DNA of 64,000 nt from Hyparrhenia diplandra (GCA_015847255.1 JADLZK010008556.1:124001-188000); one strand, 5' to 3'. Counted from the first letter of the stretch, positions 33,773 through 45,930 are shown. Made by a program: numbers and translations. Notes: generated from the sequence alone by a model not told the origin.

Positions 33773-36700
33773 CTCTTTGTGGAAGGATCCTAAAAGGTAC
33801 TACTACTAGTACATCATAATTGTCCTGTGCCCCTTTTTCTACATTTAGTAGCTTTTAGCATAGCAGTGTTTTCCTCTTTCAGACTCTTACAAGCATTTTG
33901 TCTGCTCTGATTTCATTGCTCCTGTGATTTCACAGTTTCAGGGATATGTGGATTTTCGCCTTAAACAAGTATCATGAGAAGATTTCCAGGTACAGTTTTT
34001 TCTTCTCCTGCTGCAAGTCCCGACCTTTCTTGTAACCATACGATTTATTTCCACAGTTGTAAGGATATTGGTCTTTTTATCCTTGAGTAGTAGTACTGTG
34101 GTTAGCACAACAGTTGTGTGTAGGAGTTTTGTGAGAGCGTAAAGTTTTTTTGTGTAGGTCCTTATCAGTGCTTCTCAAGAAAGAGAGATTGGATCGATTG
34201 GTAGGTGAGCTGTGAGTGCCCGTGGTTTTTTTTTTTTTTGTTACTTTCAGAAAATTTTTCTCTGGCATGGACTTTATGGTGCAATCAATCAGGATTAGGT
34301 TCAAAATTTAGTTTTTTATGTGTTTCTAACATCGAATAGTTCCTGTATTGATGGATTCATTTTTTCTTATGATTTATTGATACTCATTAGACAAATCTTC
34401 AATTCTTTCTATCCCTAAAACAAAAGGTTTGTAACTTTATGTAATTATGCTACTGCCACTGCTTCCTGCAACTATAGATAAGTTGAGTAACATACAATTT
34501 ATAAAATTCATGCACTCGACACATGTCTTATTTCACATCAAAGCACGTTTATTTGCGTTTGTTTCTACTAGTCGGTAATTTTAATGTTCTTCCTTTCTGT
34601 TCTCTTTGGTTATAGCAAGCTGGAGAGTTTTCAGGAGCAGATTCAGGGTCTTCGCCAAGAAGTGGTTAGATTATCTTAATACCTTCTGTTATCAAAAAAA
34701 AAAAAAGATTATCTTAATACCTTCCATACATGATATCTGTTAATCCCTGTCTACGAAGTCCAGTTTATGTTCATATAAACTCATGATGAAACTCTTTATA
34801 TAAAAATTATGACAGGCAAAATTGTCACGTCTGTGTTCCAATCGCCACACTGATCAACAGACAAGGTAACAAACCCACAAATTTGTTTCTACCTGAAACC
34901 GTACTATACATGTTCTGTTTTTCTTGTTATCAAGTTGCCATTTCCATATATTACTTCCTTTGGATTCAGCTTAACAAGGAAAATATTTGAAACATAAATT
35001 TCATGTTGCTACGTGATGGAACGAAGTATGTGCATGCTAAATTTAAATGCCAGGTGAATATGTTACTTCATTTTGGGCTTATCACACTTCCATTCATGTT
35101 GGTGTTTCAGACAAGAGGCAAATCAGGAGCGTATTGCTGCTAATGGATCAAAGACAAGCACACGACTGTGTTTCCTGAATGGCTTGGAGCCACCTGTTTA
35201 CACGGATGAGAATTTAACATCTCAGAACCATGCAGCTATCAAACTTGCCATGTTTGAAGGTGATAATGTGGTAACCTCTGGTGCGCTTTCGAAAGCGAAA
35301 ATTGAGATCTTGGTTCTCCGTGGAGATTTCTCCAACAAATGCCAGGACATTTGGACTGAAAATGAGTTTGAGAAGCATATAATCCAAGGTCGGGATGGGC
35401 ACGATCTTGTCCTGGGGACTGTATGGTTGACCAACGGAATGGTTGAACTTAGCCAGATCCGTTTCAGGGAAGGATCATGCAGGAAAAAAGTCATCATGGC
35501 AGCAAGAGTTTGCAAGAGCATTAAGACTTCTGGTCGGGTTCAGGAAGCCATCATGAAGCCTGTGAAAGTTCTCGACCGCAGAAACAAACGTATGAACCTG
35601 ATTTTCATATTGCCAGGTTTATATCTGTTTCTGAATTTGTATTTGGTCTAGTCTGATCTTTTAAATTTATTTTCTTTCAGCAAATGAGAAGAGGCACCCT
35701 CCGAGACTTGATGATGACCTATATCGCTTAGAGGAGATTGCCAAGGATGGAACCTATCACAAGAGGCTTCAGAAGGCGCAAATCCATGATGTGGAGGGCT
35801 TCTTGAAGGCTTTGAATGAGAACCCCAACAAGCTTCGTACGGTAAAGAGTTCTAAATGCATTATCCTGTATGCCCCTGTTTTGCAGCCATCTATTTCATT
35901 CACATGATGTTGTTTTTAATCATGCAGATCCTCAAGATGAAAAATCAGCAAAATGCTTGGTCAAAACTGACTGGGCATGCTAGGGAGTGTGTTCTTGAAG
36001 ATCGGCAAGAACTCAAACGGTACCACAGTGAAGAGGGCAATGTTGTGCTTTTCTTTAATTGCGTGCATGGGCTTGTTGGAGCAGCATTCCCACATGAGTA
36101 TGTTGCATGCCAAAGATTTAACACAGCTCAGAAGGTACACGCTGAACCTGTGATCACCATATTAGCAATATTACTATCGTGCCCATGTCCAAGAATGTCT
36201 GAACTTTGTGTTGCAGGCTTTAGTGAACAAATGGAGATTGCATGCATATGAAATACTGAAGGACATTTCACCTGATTTTGTAATGAAAGGCAGTATTCCT
36301 GAGCCGGTGTCTTCATGCACAGATGTTGCTGTTGCACCTTCCGTTCTAGCAGTGGGTGCATCACAAGAAGTTTTTCTCTGCTAATCAGCCTGCTCCATAT
36401 CAAGGTCAGTCCGATATCACTTTCTAAATTCTGACTGCTCTTACATTCCTCAGTACAACTGATTGTCTGACGCTGGAATTTCTATTTAAACCTCTAAGGA
36501 ACTGGAGCAGCTGAATATTTGGCCCACAATGAACATGTAACGGGACAAATTTCCGCAATTGCAAACTCTGGTCCCACCGTTCCTAATAATGGTCCAGACA
36601 CACACTATTACCAAGGTATGGTAATTGAAAAGATGAATGTTCTCTCACATTGTTTTGGTGATTGTTCTCCCATTATACTTTTTTAGAAACATTTTTCCTC

Positions 36701-37665
36701 GTATATCTGTCCTTTCCACGTGTTTTCTCTGTGAGTTTTCCTTATACAGTTATGTACTTACCAGGAACTGGAACACCTGAAAATTTGCCCCAGGGCGAGC
36801 ATGGAATGCCTTACCAAATTGCAGGCATTGTTGCCGATCCTGGTTATCTAAACGCACACTATTGCCAAGGTACTCTACTTCCAGAAGTGAATTATTCACC
36901 TGAACTTGAGGTCACGCTAGTTCAGATGTAGTGGAGTTGTGACTTTCAGTAGGGCTATCTTGTCATCCTCAGCTTTTGCTCCCTCCTGTTGTGGAGTTTG
37001 TGGTCTTTTTGGTAAGCCGGCATCCCCGGCAGATAAGATTGCTGTAACTGTTACCTTGCTTTCTAAAATGCTGAGTTTATCTCCTTGAAAAAAAAAAAAA
37101 TGAATTCTTCACTCTTCAAAAACATTACCAGGTCACTGTTTGTTCCCTGTGAGATTTTCTTCTCTCTTTTTTTTTGGAAATATTTCCCTTTTACCTTTTC
37201 CTCGCCATATGTTTTCTGCCTGAATTATTCTGATATGATGAATTTAAACATTACACAGCTATTCTGATGAAATATTTCAAAACTTTACAGACCAAGGAAT
37301 TCCACCGCATGGTCAGCAGCAAGTAATTCCACCTTGGACTCAAACGGACTTTACTTGCCCAATTGAGATGATGCAGATAACCAAAGCCAATCCTCTTCTT
37401 TTGCATATGCATTGCTTCACAGATGCTTTGCTTACATTCTTGGATGGCTGGGCGTTCCTTTTCGCAGTTAGCGGGCATGGACTTTGTGTATCAGGACTCA
37501 GGTGCATCAACCTCTGCTCAGGCTCAATTTATGTTTGGGCCACGTAACCCTACTCAACCTGAATCAACCAGCCCTGCTGCTGCACCGCCATGGATGCCGC
37601 CAATGGCTGAGCAAGATCAGGGGACCAGCTACTCTGGATTTCCACGGTCAGGGCACAGGATTTGA
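30760..37665 (+). CDS. CBP60-like calmodulin-binding protein gene
   Basis: Predicted exons with consistent phase: 30760-30806 (MAEAAAYL...), 33942-33989, 34616-34664, 34816-34865, 35111-35589, 35681-35841, 35928-36134, 36217-36404, 36499-36615, 36765-36869, and a last exon region 37291-37665 ending in TGA. The start is the ATG at 30760, which joins in frame to DMWIFALNKYHEKIS. The core carries VYTDENL, KIEILVLRGDF, WTENEFEKHII, VQEAIMKPVKVLDRR, HPPRLDDDLYRLEEIAKDG and LTGHARECVL, all CBP60 landmarks. Family members are nuclear calmodulin- and DNA-binding regulators of immune gene expression; function here is inferred. Oddities: a LINE in intron 1, a T-run frameshift in exon 8 (36371-36375), exons 9 and 10 duplicates of each other, and a frame change near 37450 that may be another intron (acceptor TTTTCGCAG at 37461-37469). 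The family is usually about 450-650 residues; this fits. Confidence 0.85.
30937..33585 (+). mobile_element. ORF1-only LINE in intron 1 of the CBP60-like gene
   Basis: A perfect 13-bp direct repeat AACTTCGGTCGCA (30924-30936 and 33586-33598) flanks 2.65 kb ending in a poly(A) tail. The terminal sequence TTTAATATAATCGGCAGCTC is typical of plant L1 3' ends. Only ORF1-type protein is encoded, with no endonuclease or reverse transcriptase, so it was mobilised in trans or represents a non-autonomous family. It sits inside an intron in sense orientation and leaves the host splice sites intact. Confidence 0.85.
31575..33288 (+). pseudogene. LINE ORF1 (nucleic-acid-binding protein), frameshifted
   Basis: An N-terminal basic/proline-rich part leads to two zinc knuckles at 31957-32055: CYRCLARDHRVNFV, where the last Cys is Val, and an intact CIRCGRLGHKMRHC (C-x2-C-x4-H-x4-C). 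The frame then breaks. The C-terminal half is open at 32623-33288 (221 residues): acidic, then RRRRKSYDRASLRRSGRIAQ and a helical end KINEGAMQDIAACLKEL, the usual tail of grass LINE ORF1 proteins. The product would bind its own RNA. Frame breaks between about 32100 and 32620 make it inactive. Confidence 0.75.
33739..33779. repeat. Poly-T run, 41 bases
   Basis: An uninterrupted T-run in intron 1 of the CBP60-like gene, about 160 bp before exon 2. It may be a very old retroposon tail; no flanking repeat was found. Confidence 0.9.
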
Positions 37666-38623
37666 GGGCTGGGTATTCAAAAAAAAAAAATTGCCAACCA
37701 AATGGCTCATACTCGGCATGTACAGTGCCATATATAGTTCATGAACAGAGCAAATTTTCTATATTCAAGAATCTAAGCATAATTTGACAAGGACAACCAA
37801 ATGGCTTGGATAGAAACTATGCTGAATACCATTGAATACATACATGTTCTGTATTTTTCTTTTTCTCATGTGTTGATGTGTGTATATACATTATATATAT
37901 GATTTTTTTGGCAAAACATTTGGGTATTCAGCTGAATACCATTGAATCATGGTGTGCCCGCCACTGCATACAGTGTTCACAGTTCCACAATGTCTGAGCT
38001 TACGTTTTTTATCTTCAGTGAAGATAAGTAATCGAAGTGTTGTGTCTAGTCGTTTTATTGTTGTTTGGATTGCGTCCACCTGATTTCCAGAATTGGTATT
38101 TGTTTCAATATGGTTTACATCATGGATTAAGTCATCATCGCAGTTTGGTATTTAGTTTTTCTTGTCTAATAATTTTATTTACCATTCTAGCTGGCAAGGT
38201 TTTAAATCGATACTTGAAAACTGCACTCTCGTCCAGGATGGAGTGTCTGTCCACTCGTTTTCGGGCCCCTAGTAGCAGTGACCACTATGTAACAGGAATA
38301 GTACTTAAGGAGTGTGAGGCGGAGAGAGGGATCATAAAACAACAAACAGCTTTAACTGTGTTGTCAAAAAAAAAAAAAAAAAGCTTTAACTGAATACAAT
38401 CCTTTCTCTGTCGTCTGATTTCTCCTCGATTCCTCTGTCCCAATCTACTCTGCTCCTTACAAATACATATCTAGATGTGTAACAAAAGCTATCAATTTAA
38501 TAAAGCCAAAAACGTCTTACAATTTAGAACAGAAAGCGTACTAACCAAACTTACATCGAGTTACATTGCACGTACTATGTAAGTATTTTCACTCTGACCA
38601 CCCAAGCCAATAATATCTAACGA
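37666..38623. other. 3' flank of the CBP60-like gene
   Basis: No further gene is seen. A (TATATA) stretch lies at 37892-37899, the pentadecamer GCTGAATACCATTGAAT occurs twice (37820-37836 and 37931-37947), and an A-run at 38366-38382. The gene 3' UTR probably ends within the first few hundred bases. Confidence 0.35.
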
Positions 38624-39050
38624 TCACCTAATAACAAGCGACGGAGGCTCCGCTTCCACGACGAGGATGAAGGCGTTCACTGACACGATGAGGCCGCAGT
38701 AGGAGTCGATGCCACTTCGCAGATGACGCGACCGCGTGGCCATGCCCCTGCCTCCCCAGAGACGTGCGAACAGCGTGCTCCCGTTGAAGGACTCCACGAG
38801 GTCGTGTGCCTCCCTGAGTGCATTGGTCAGCAGACGCCCCTGCTGCTGCTGTTGCATGACCCAGTAGCCGCCTGGCGAGTGCAGGAGCAGGTGGAGCATC
38901 CGGACGCGCTCCTCGAGCTTCCTGCATTCCTTGCTCATCTCATTAAAACCGGAGGAAGCTCGTGGCGATAGCGATGAGGGTGACGGCGTCCAGTCCGAAT
39001 AGCTGGAATAGGTTGGCCACTTTTCCGACGATGTCCCAAAACGCCGCCAT
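38624..39050 (-). pseudogene. MCAfunc-domain gene remnant
   Basis: From the ATG at 39050 the minus strand encodes MAAFWDIVGKVANLFQLFGL, DAVTLIAIATS. A one-base shift near 38945 then leads to NEMSKECRKLEERVRMLHLL, then LLTNALREAHDLVESFNGS and RSGIDSYCGLIVSVNAFILV. This matches the N-terminal MCAfunc region found in MCA (MID1-complementing activity) proteins, which act in stretch-linked calcium entry at the plasma membrane, and in some grass kinases. Only about 140 residues are present; the usual C-terminal PLAC8 or kinase part was not found. It could be exon 1 of a longer gene (possible donor AG|GTGATC at 38627) or a decayed copy. Confidence 0.6.
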
Positions 39051-39470
39051 TTTTGTTGCTGTATTGTGTACGGAATAGATGATCGAACCTGGAAGAGTGA
39101 CACAGTAGTTAGTGAGTAGTGAGGCCGAGCGATATAATGCCACTGCAACTGGATGCAGCAGGCCGAGCGATATATATGCTCAATCAAGACAGAGCAAGCA
39201 ATGTTTCAGACAGTAGTGAACTAGCCAGTTTTCCTCTGTGGACAAGAGATGGATCGGAGTTGCTCTGAAGCCTGACCGGCATGGTTTTGGAGGTTGACCA
39301 AGGTTTCAGCATAAGTTGACTGCTGCTCCCACCTAGCCACTTCAGATGCCCTCCGACATGGCAAAGAGTTTATTCAAAGCTGCATGGGATTCATCACAGG
39401 GAGCAAGCGCACCTCGGAGCAGGACAGCTTCGGTTTCAGAGAACTGCTACTACTTGTCTTGCTGACTGGC

Positions 39471-39532
39471 TGTTCACACCCCGGGAGTTGAGATGGAGGT
39501 CTGTTCACACCCCGGGAGTCGAGATGGAGGTC
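39471..39532 (+). repeat. 31-bp tandem duplication
   Basis: TGTTCACACCCCGGGAGT and the following bases occur twice with a 31-bp period and a single T/C difference. Confidence 0.9.
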
Positions 39533-39943
39533 TCAGGGGACTCACCGGTCTTCCCAGCTTTTCCATTTCAACTCTGACTATTCTCTCGATGTAGCAAGCA
39601 GTACATTTTTCATTGAAATGAAGACAACGTTCGCTCGCAATAAAAAAAAGAAACTATTGTAAAAGATCTCGATGAGATAATCAAGACAAATATATCATAT
39701 TTGTCAAATACTCCAAAAGTCATCAACAATACCAGAAGGCCATCCTTCAAAAAACAATACCAGAAGGCCTGAATGGACCATCACGTCAAGTGCACAGCGT
39801 ATGCCACGCCACCAGCGAGCTGGCCTACAGTCTACAGACAAGGCACACCACGTACCGTTCCCGACTGGGGCGGTTTCTCGTAAAATCGGCTGGTTCACCG
39901 GTTCCATAAAAACTGGTTGATTCAACTATTTTCTATTTGTATG

Positions 39944-40792
39944 TGTTGACGAAGAACTAGGGTTCTCACGCCAAAACACACCCGAGGCCCACGAAGGTTG
40001 CAATCAACCTTAGAGCAGCGAGCACCGCTTGGCGTGATCGGCTAGGGCCGATGTAAAGCTCGGTGACGGTTGGAAGAACCTCGAACGCACCTCGGGAAGA
40101 CCTGTCGGGGAGGGCGACGAGAGGTGCCCTAGGACCAACAAGGCCGCCCTAGGGCGTTGGCCGAAATTCGTGGAGAATCGCTGCCGAACAGCAGGGTAGA
40201 GAGGGATGACCTACAAGCAAGTCTTGGGTACATGTGTTTGGCGATTGGATGTAGATGAGATCAAATCGCCCATGAACCCCTTTTTTATTATATAGAGGAG
40301 GGTGGTCTTATCCTTTTAGAAAACCGACCTTGGACGTTTCCAATCACCAGAAACCCGACCTAAACACGATTAGGGAAACAATCGGTTCGATCTTGTACGG
40401 ACACAATCCGCCGGGTTGACCGGACGCACGGGTCGCAGCGCGTCCGGTGGATTCGATGCATTCAAAACGCGAAAATGCCCGATTGACGGACTCTTCGACG
40501 GGACGACGGACGCTAGCGCGTCGGTCGATTCCAAAGATAAACCATGATATCGAGCCACATGCACTAGATGACCGGACGCCCTGACCGGACGCATGAAGAT
40601 TGATTGGACGGTCCGGTCGCTTGTGTCCGGTCACTTCCAGAAAGCCTTTTTTTTATCTTCCCTTGAATTTTGGCTAAGTCTGGGAATTTACCATGCCTTG
40701 GACCTCCAAATTTGCGGTGCCATAGCCCTTCATATAATTGACTAAGTCCGATTTTTACCATGTCTTAGACCAAGCCATTTTCGGTGTCAACA
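39944..40792 (-). repeat. 3' LTR of element A
   Basis: On the minus strand it runs from TGTTGACACCG to CTTCGTCAACA, 849 bp. The polypurine tract CGCAAACGGGGGGCATA (minus, 40793-40809) lies next to it. A TATATAA box is visible on the minus strand at about 40290-40297. Confidence 0.8.
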
Positions 40793-41082
40793 TATGCCCC
40801 CCGTTTGCGGCGAGGTGCACAAACCTGAAAACAAGACAAAGAAAAACCAAACAACACGAATGCCCATCGTATCGGGGTTGTCCGGTGACTAAGGGCTTAT
40901 ACTATGTATCGACCATTTTTGTTCTAAGGGCAATGCATGCGCCGCCATTGTTTGGAGAGCACTAGGCCTCTTGCCAAACACTAGGAAATATTTTTTCAAA
41001 TACCACCCGTTAATCGCCTTTGTTTGGTGTTTCACTTGTTGACTCAAGCACATAGGAATTCCCAAATATTGCTTTGACCACC

Positions 41083-42100
41083 TTAAAAGAGACCTTTCCA
41101 ATTGGGTGACCACTTGCCAAATTGATTGCTCTTTGTCCCTATCGGTAATATAGTTTGCCACACTAAGTCACCGATTTGGAACGACTTGCTCTTGACTTTC
41201 TTGTTGTAGGCTCTTGCAACACGGGCTTTATCCTTTTCTATTTCCTTTAGAGCTTGCATTCTCTTGTCGGTTACCTCATCGATGTTGTCCATCATCAAAT
41301 CATGATACATAGCAGGAGATAAATCATTTTGCTTAGCAAATCTATATGCATCCATATTTACCTCAACGGGTAACACCGACTCTTGACCATACACTAGCTC
41401 ATAGGGAGTAACTTTAGTTGCACCATGCCTCGATATTCGATGAGCCCACAAAGCTTCCGACAAAACTGCATGCCACCTTCTTGGATGTTCATCTATTTTC
41501 TTCTTGATGTTTGATCAAAGTCTTATTAGTGGATTCAGCTTGACCATTGGCTTGAGCATAATATGGAGATGAATTGAGCATCTTAATCTTATATGATTCG
41601 CAAAATCCTTTTACTTCCTTCGCCATAAATGATGTTCCTTGATCTGTAGTTAATGTTTGAGGAATGCCGAATCTATGAATACGCGCTTGATGAACTCAAT
41701 TACCTCCTTTTTGTGTCATGTTCTTCAATGGCACCGCTTCCAACCATTTAGTGAAGTAGTCGGTAGCAACCAAGATGAACTTATGCCCCTTCGAAGATGG
41801 AGGATGAATCTGACCGATGAAGTCCAACCCCCAACCACGGAAAGGCCACGGTTTGATCATAGGATGAAGCATTGCAGCCGGCACTACCTGAATATTTTCA
41901 AACCGCTGACACTCTTCACACCCTCTGTAGTAACGAAAACAATCGGCCATCATAGTAGGCCAATAGAAACCAGCCTGTGTCAACATCCACTTCATCTTCA
42001 GGGCCGACTGATGTGTACCACAAATGCCTTCATGAACTTCTCCCATTGTCACTCTTGCTTGATCAGTCCCCAAGAACTTTAGCAACAAGTCTTGGGCGGT
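41083..42100 (-). pseudogene. Element A integrase
   Basis: The minus strand gives the HHCC zinc-binding part (VHEGICGTHQSALKM, CEECQRF), the start of the catalytic core (WPFRGWGLDFIGQIHPPSSK, VATDYFTKWLEAVPL), and after frame breaks the end: ALWAHRISRHGATKVTPYEL, VYGQESVLPVEV and the C-terminal FQIGDLVWQ. A stretch around 41470-41690 is broken by stops. Confidence 0.85.
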
Positions 42101-42183
42101 CCTCGATATAGCTCACCATTATGCAATGTATACTTGAAAGCAAGCCGCCCGAACACTCTTGTCAACTTTAGCACTAGGATCTT

Positions 42184-42884
42184 TCAAAAAGACAAGAGAG
42201 GAGTTCTCCAATCTTCCAAATCGGTACTACCATTGTCTAGGACAGAAATAGACCAATTCAAAAGAATTCTACTTTGTTGTCCCAAATCATTAGTAACATC
42301 GGTTTGTCCAATTAAGTTTGGTTGAACTGAATTTTTACTAGAATCTGAAACAAGCAAACTTTCATGCATCGACAAATGTTGTAAGTGAAAATATTTATCT
42401 TTTACCTCAAAGCTAGATGCCTCTTGAGCAAGCAAGTTTGCTCTTTGCACATACCTCACATGCAATTGATCATCTTCCTTGATATAACCGGAAACACGTT
42501 GAGCATAGAAGTTGACCTTATGATTCTCTTCTCTTGGAATGTGCCGAATCTTGAATTCGGCAAATTTACCAATTAAATCAAGGCAAATATCGAGGCGAGC
42601 ATGAAGTGATCCATCCAAACATTGACATTCACCGAAAACTTATTGTACCACAAGCAATGAATCACCAAATGCTTCAACATGTTCAACCCCTATAGCTTCT
42701 AACATGATCAATCCAAACAAGAGAGCTTCATATTCAGTTTGATTGTTAGTACATGGAAACTCCAACCGGCTTGACATAGGAAATTCAGTACCACGAGAAT
42801 TAACAAGAACAATTCCAACTCCGGCATCATCTTTGCAAACCGATCCATCAAAATATAACCGCCATGGGGTAGAAGTGACATAAT
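42184..42884 (-). pseudogene. Element A second (archaeal-type) RNase H
   Basis: The minus strand encodes TSTPWRLYFDGSVCKDDAG, VGIVLVNSRGTEF, NNQTEYEALLFGLIML and EAFGDSLLVV, with the catalytic D (FDGS), E (TEYEA) and D (GDS) in place, then HIPREENHKVNFYA. Element D is inserted just before it (LDYEVDY / VTSTPW). Confidence 0.85.
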
Positions 42885-43287
42885 TGTTAGGGGCGACTAT
42901 ATAATGAGAGGTGGGCGCGGGGCTGACCAAGGGAGTCCAAGCCACGCCAATTGACAGCCCCGCCGCTCACGCCCTGCGCTTGCTCCTCACGACCCTAGCA
43001 GTCCGAGGCGCATCGCTTCCTCCCCGTGACGTGTGGGATACCTCGGAGGTGCTGTGACCGAGCACAAGGACGAACCGCGACGAGGAGGGATCCGGACGTG
43101 ATGGACGACCACGCGAATCGCACGCGGCCTTTGCTGCGACGCGTACATCTACATCGAGAGTCGACGCTTCCGCTGCAGACCGCAAGATCTAGAGGTAATC
43201 TGTGATCTATAACTAGCGGTAGATTCTTGGTTTATGGGTAGAAAATTTTTTGTTTTCTCGCTAGCGTAGCGATCCCATATTCCTTCA
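42885..43287 (+). repeat. Short 5' LTR of element D
   Basis: Begins TGTTAGGGGCGACTATATAA and ends CCCATATTCCTTCA. It corresponds to 48940-49335 of the 3' LTR (TGTTAGGAACGACTATATAA). The first 1.1 kb of the LTR is missing. GGGTATCGAGCC, a probable primer-binding site, follows at 43288-43299. Confidence 0.85.
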
Positions 43288-44205
43288 GGGTATCGAGCCG
43301 ATGGCCGTGTCGCTATAGATTCGATATGAGTTAGAGATCAATAAGATTGATCGAATCAAACCTAGGTCATGTCCGGTCGGGCGCATGTGATGCGAAGTTG
43401 CGGTGGTGGTAGATTTGATCTTCCACCGATCGTCGGTCCGAGTTTGACTAGGAATAGGATTCCTACTTCTAAACCGACTAGGATTAGGATTCATCCTTCT
43501 CTTTTCCTTCTAGGAAAGAGTATGTGTATGAGATGCATGTGTGCAATTAATTCATGACTTGCACAACGTGAGGATGGCATACTTGGATCATGGAGATGGA
43601 GATCATCATGATGAAGCAGAGATTGGAGATGGAGATCCCCAAATGTGATAAGTCACAACTATTTTATGTCATTCTTATCGTGTTCTACTTTCACGCTGGC
43701 GACTATGTTTTTGTCTACATATGATAGTGAAGTAGAATGATCCTCGGCAAATGTTTTAAGTTTTGATGCTTCCCCAAACCTTGCACTTTGTCATAAGTCT
43801 TGTACAATCGATGGTGGGTCTATGAAATTAGGTACCACCGGTTTTCCATGACTAGGCGTGGTTCAGATCGGATACTTCTTTGCAGAAAGGTTTGTTACTT
43901 GAACAAGATCATCCTAACGGTTAGGGATCTTGGAGCATGGCAGGTTGGCGTTAACATAGAGATGCTACCCAACAACAAGAGTCATATGTGATATGATTAG
44001 CAAAGAGTTGCTTACCGATCTACCATGTCTTCTAGCGGTGATGCTAAAGCTCACTAGTTGACTTGTTAGTTGTGGGTCTTGAATCACTAAGTTTTAATTG
44101 AGGGATATTGATTTTAGTGGGAGTACATTCTATTAAATGTTAATATGTTTTTACTCTATCTTGGATACATTGTCATAGTATTTTGCATTATTCTGTTGTA
44201 GATAA

Positions 44206-44660
44206 ATGGCACCTAACAATCAACCATTTACTTTGCGTTCGGTTCTTGAGAAAGATAAGTTGAATGGAACAAACTATGCGGATTGGATCCGTAACTTTCG
44301 AGAATTGTTCTCGTGGGCTGAGAAAAAGGAAGGTGTTCTAGACACCCCTTACCGTAAGAGCCCGCCGATAATGCACCGATCTTTGAGAAAAACCGCTACA
44401 AGAAAGCATGTGATGCTGATCTTGAAGTGAGTTGCCTTATGCTTGCACAGTATGGAACCCGATCTGCAGATGCAGTTCGACAACAATCATGCAAACAAGA
44501 CGATATGATCGCGGGCGCTTTGAGGATATGTTCCAAACTCAAGCGAGAACCGAAGGTTCAATGTCTCAAAGGCGCTTTTGCCGAGAGCAAGCTAGCAAAG
44601 GGTGCAGCGGTTGGGCCACATGTAATCAAGATGGTTGGTTACACTTGAGAGGTTGAGAAA
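44206..44660 (+). pseudogene. Element D gag
   Basis: ATG at 44206 starts a copia Gag (LRSVLEKDKLNGTNYADWIR, then EKKEGVLDTPY). After a frameshift near 44370 come sequences ending MFQTQARTEG. The zinc knuckle is not seen. The 900-bp leader before it (43300-44205) includes two copies of the GGATTCCTACTTCTAAA-type motif that also forms the LTR minisatellite. Confidence 0.75.
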
Positions 44661-44739
44661 CCGCAAGTCGCACTTAGCATCCAAGAAGGATAGCGGTGGT
44701 AAAGGTACTCCCGCTGCTTGTACACTTGTTGTTTATGTT

Positions 44740-45095
44740 ACGCATATTCCTCGCTGATTCTTATATCAATTCTTGGGTATTTGATATCGGATCGGTTGCT
44801 CATATTTGCAATACGATGCAAGGAATGATAAGAAGTAGAAGCGTTGGAAAGGGAGAAGTTGACTTCGCGTGGGCAATAATGCAAGAGTTGCTGCCTTGAG
44901 CATTGGGACGATGCAACTCCACCTCTCGCCGATTTATTTTGGAATTGAATAATTGTTATTTTGTTCCTAGCTTGAGCGAAAACATTGTGTCACCTTCATG
45001 TTTGATGAAGGATGGTTATTCTTTTAAGAGTGAAAACAATGGTTGTGTGATCTCTAAAGATGGCATGTTTGTGGCTTCGCATCCATTGTGAATGG
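44740..45095 (+). pseudogene. Element D protease remnant
   Basis: Frames encode INSWVFDIGSVAHICNTMQG, where the catalytic D-T-G reads D-I-G, and ELNNCYFVPSLSENIV, CLMKDGYSF, all typical of copia protease. Stops and shifts interrupt it. Confidence 0.75.
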
Positions 45096-45930
45096 GTTAT
45101 TTATTTTAAATCTTGATGATGCACCTATCGTAATATAAGTGCTAAAAGGCCTCGGCTTAATGAGTTAAGTCCTACCTATATGTGGCATTGTCGTTTGGGT
45201 CATATAAGTGAGAATCGCATGAAGAGGCTCCATCTACCGATGGGCTTCTAACCGTTTGATTTTGAATCATACGAGACATGTGAAGCTTGCCTTCTAGGCA
45301 AAATGACCAAGGCGCCTTTCAAGGGTTTTCCGAGAGGGCAGCAGACTTGTTGGAACTAATACATACTTTTGATGTATGCGGACCAATGAGTACGATGCAT
45401 ACCAGAGGCGGATTCCAATACTTCATTACTTTTATCGATGATTTCGGTAGATATGGCTATGTCTACTTAATGAAGCATAAGTCCGAGACTTTTGAAAAGT
45501 TCAAAGAGTTTGAGAATGAAGTAGAGAATCAACGTGGCAAGAAAATTATGGCCTTGCGATCCGATCGTGGAGGTGAATACTTGAGCCACGAATTTAGCAA
45601 TCATCCGAAAAGTTATGAATTGTTCCACGCCTTACGCCGCCTGCCTGGAACACCTCGGAGAAATGGTGTGTCCGGCGACGTAATCGGACTTTGTTGGACA
45701 TAGTTCGTCGATGATGAGCCGGTCGGACCTACCTTTATCGCTTTTGGGGATATGCTCTAGAAGAAACCGCTTTCACATTAAATAGGGTACCATCTAAGTC
45801 CATAGTTAAGACACCATATGAGATATGGACCGGTAAGAGTCCCGATTTGTCTTTTCTAAAGATTTGGGGTTGTGAAGTTTATGTCAATCGACATCAATCG
45901 ATAAACTAACACCCAAGTCGGACAAGTGTT
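45096..45930 (+). pseudogene. Element D integrase remnant
   Basis: GAG-pre-integrase WHCRLGHISENRMKRL, CEACLLGKMTKAPF, then the core FQYFITFIDDFGRYGYVYLM and ALRSDRGGEYLSHEF. A broken stretch with TPYEIWTGKSP follows. Frameshifts near 45300 and 45640. Confidence 0.8.

Noticed and set aside
36870..36931. Read-through ending of the CBP60-like protein after exon 10
   Set aside because: A good GT donor follows CAAG and exon 37291 continues in phase. Read-through as an isoform cannot be excluded but is not needed.
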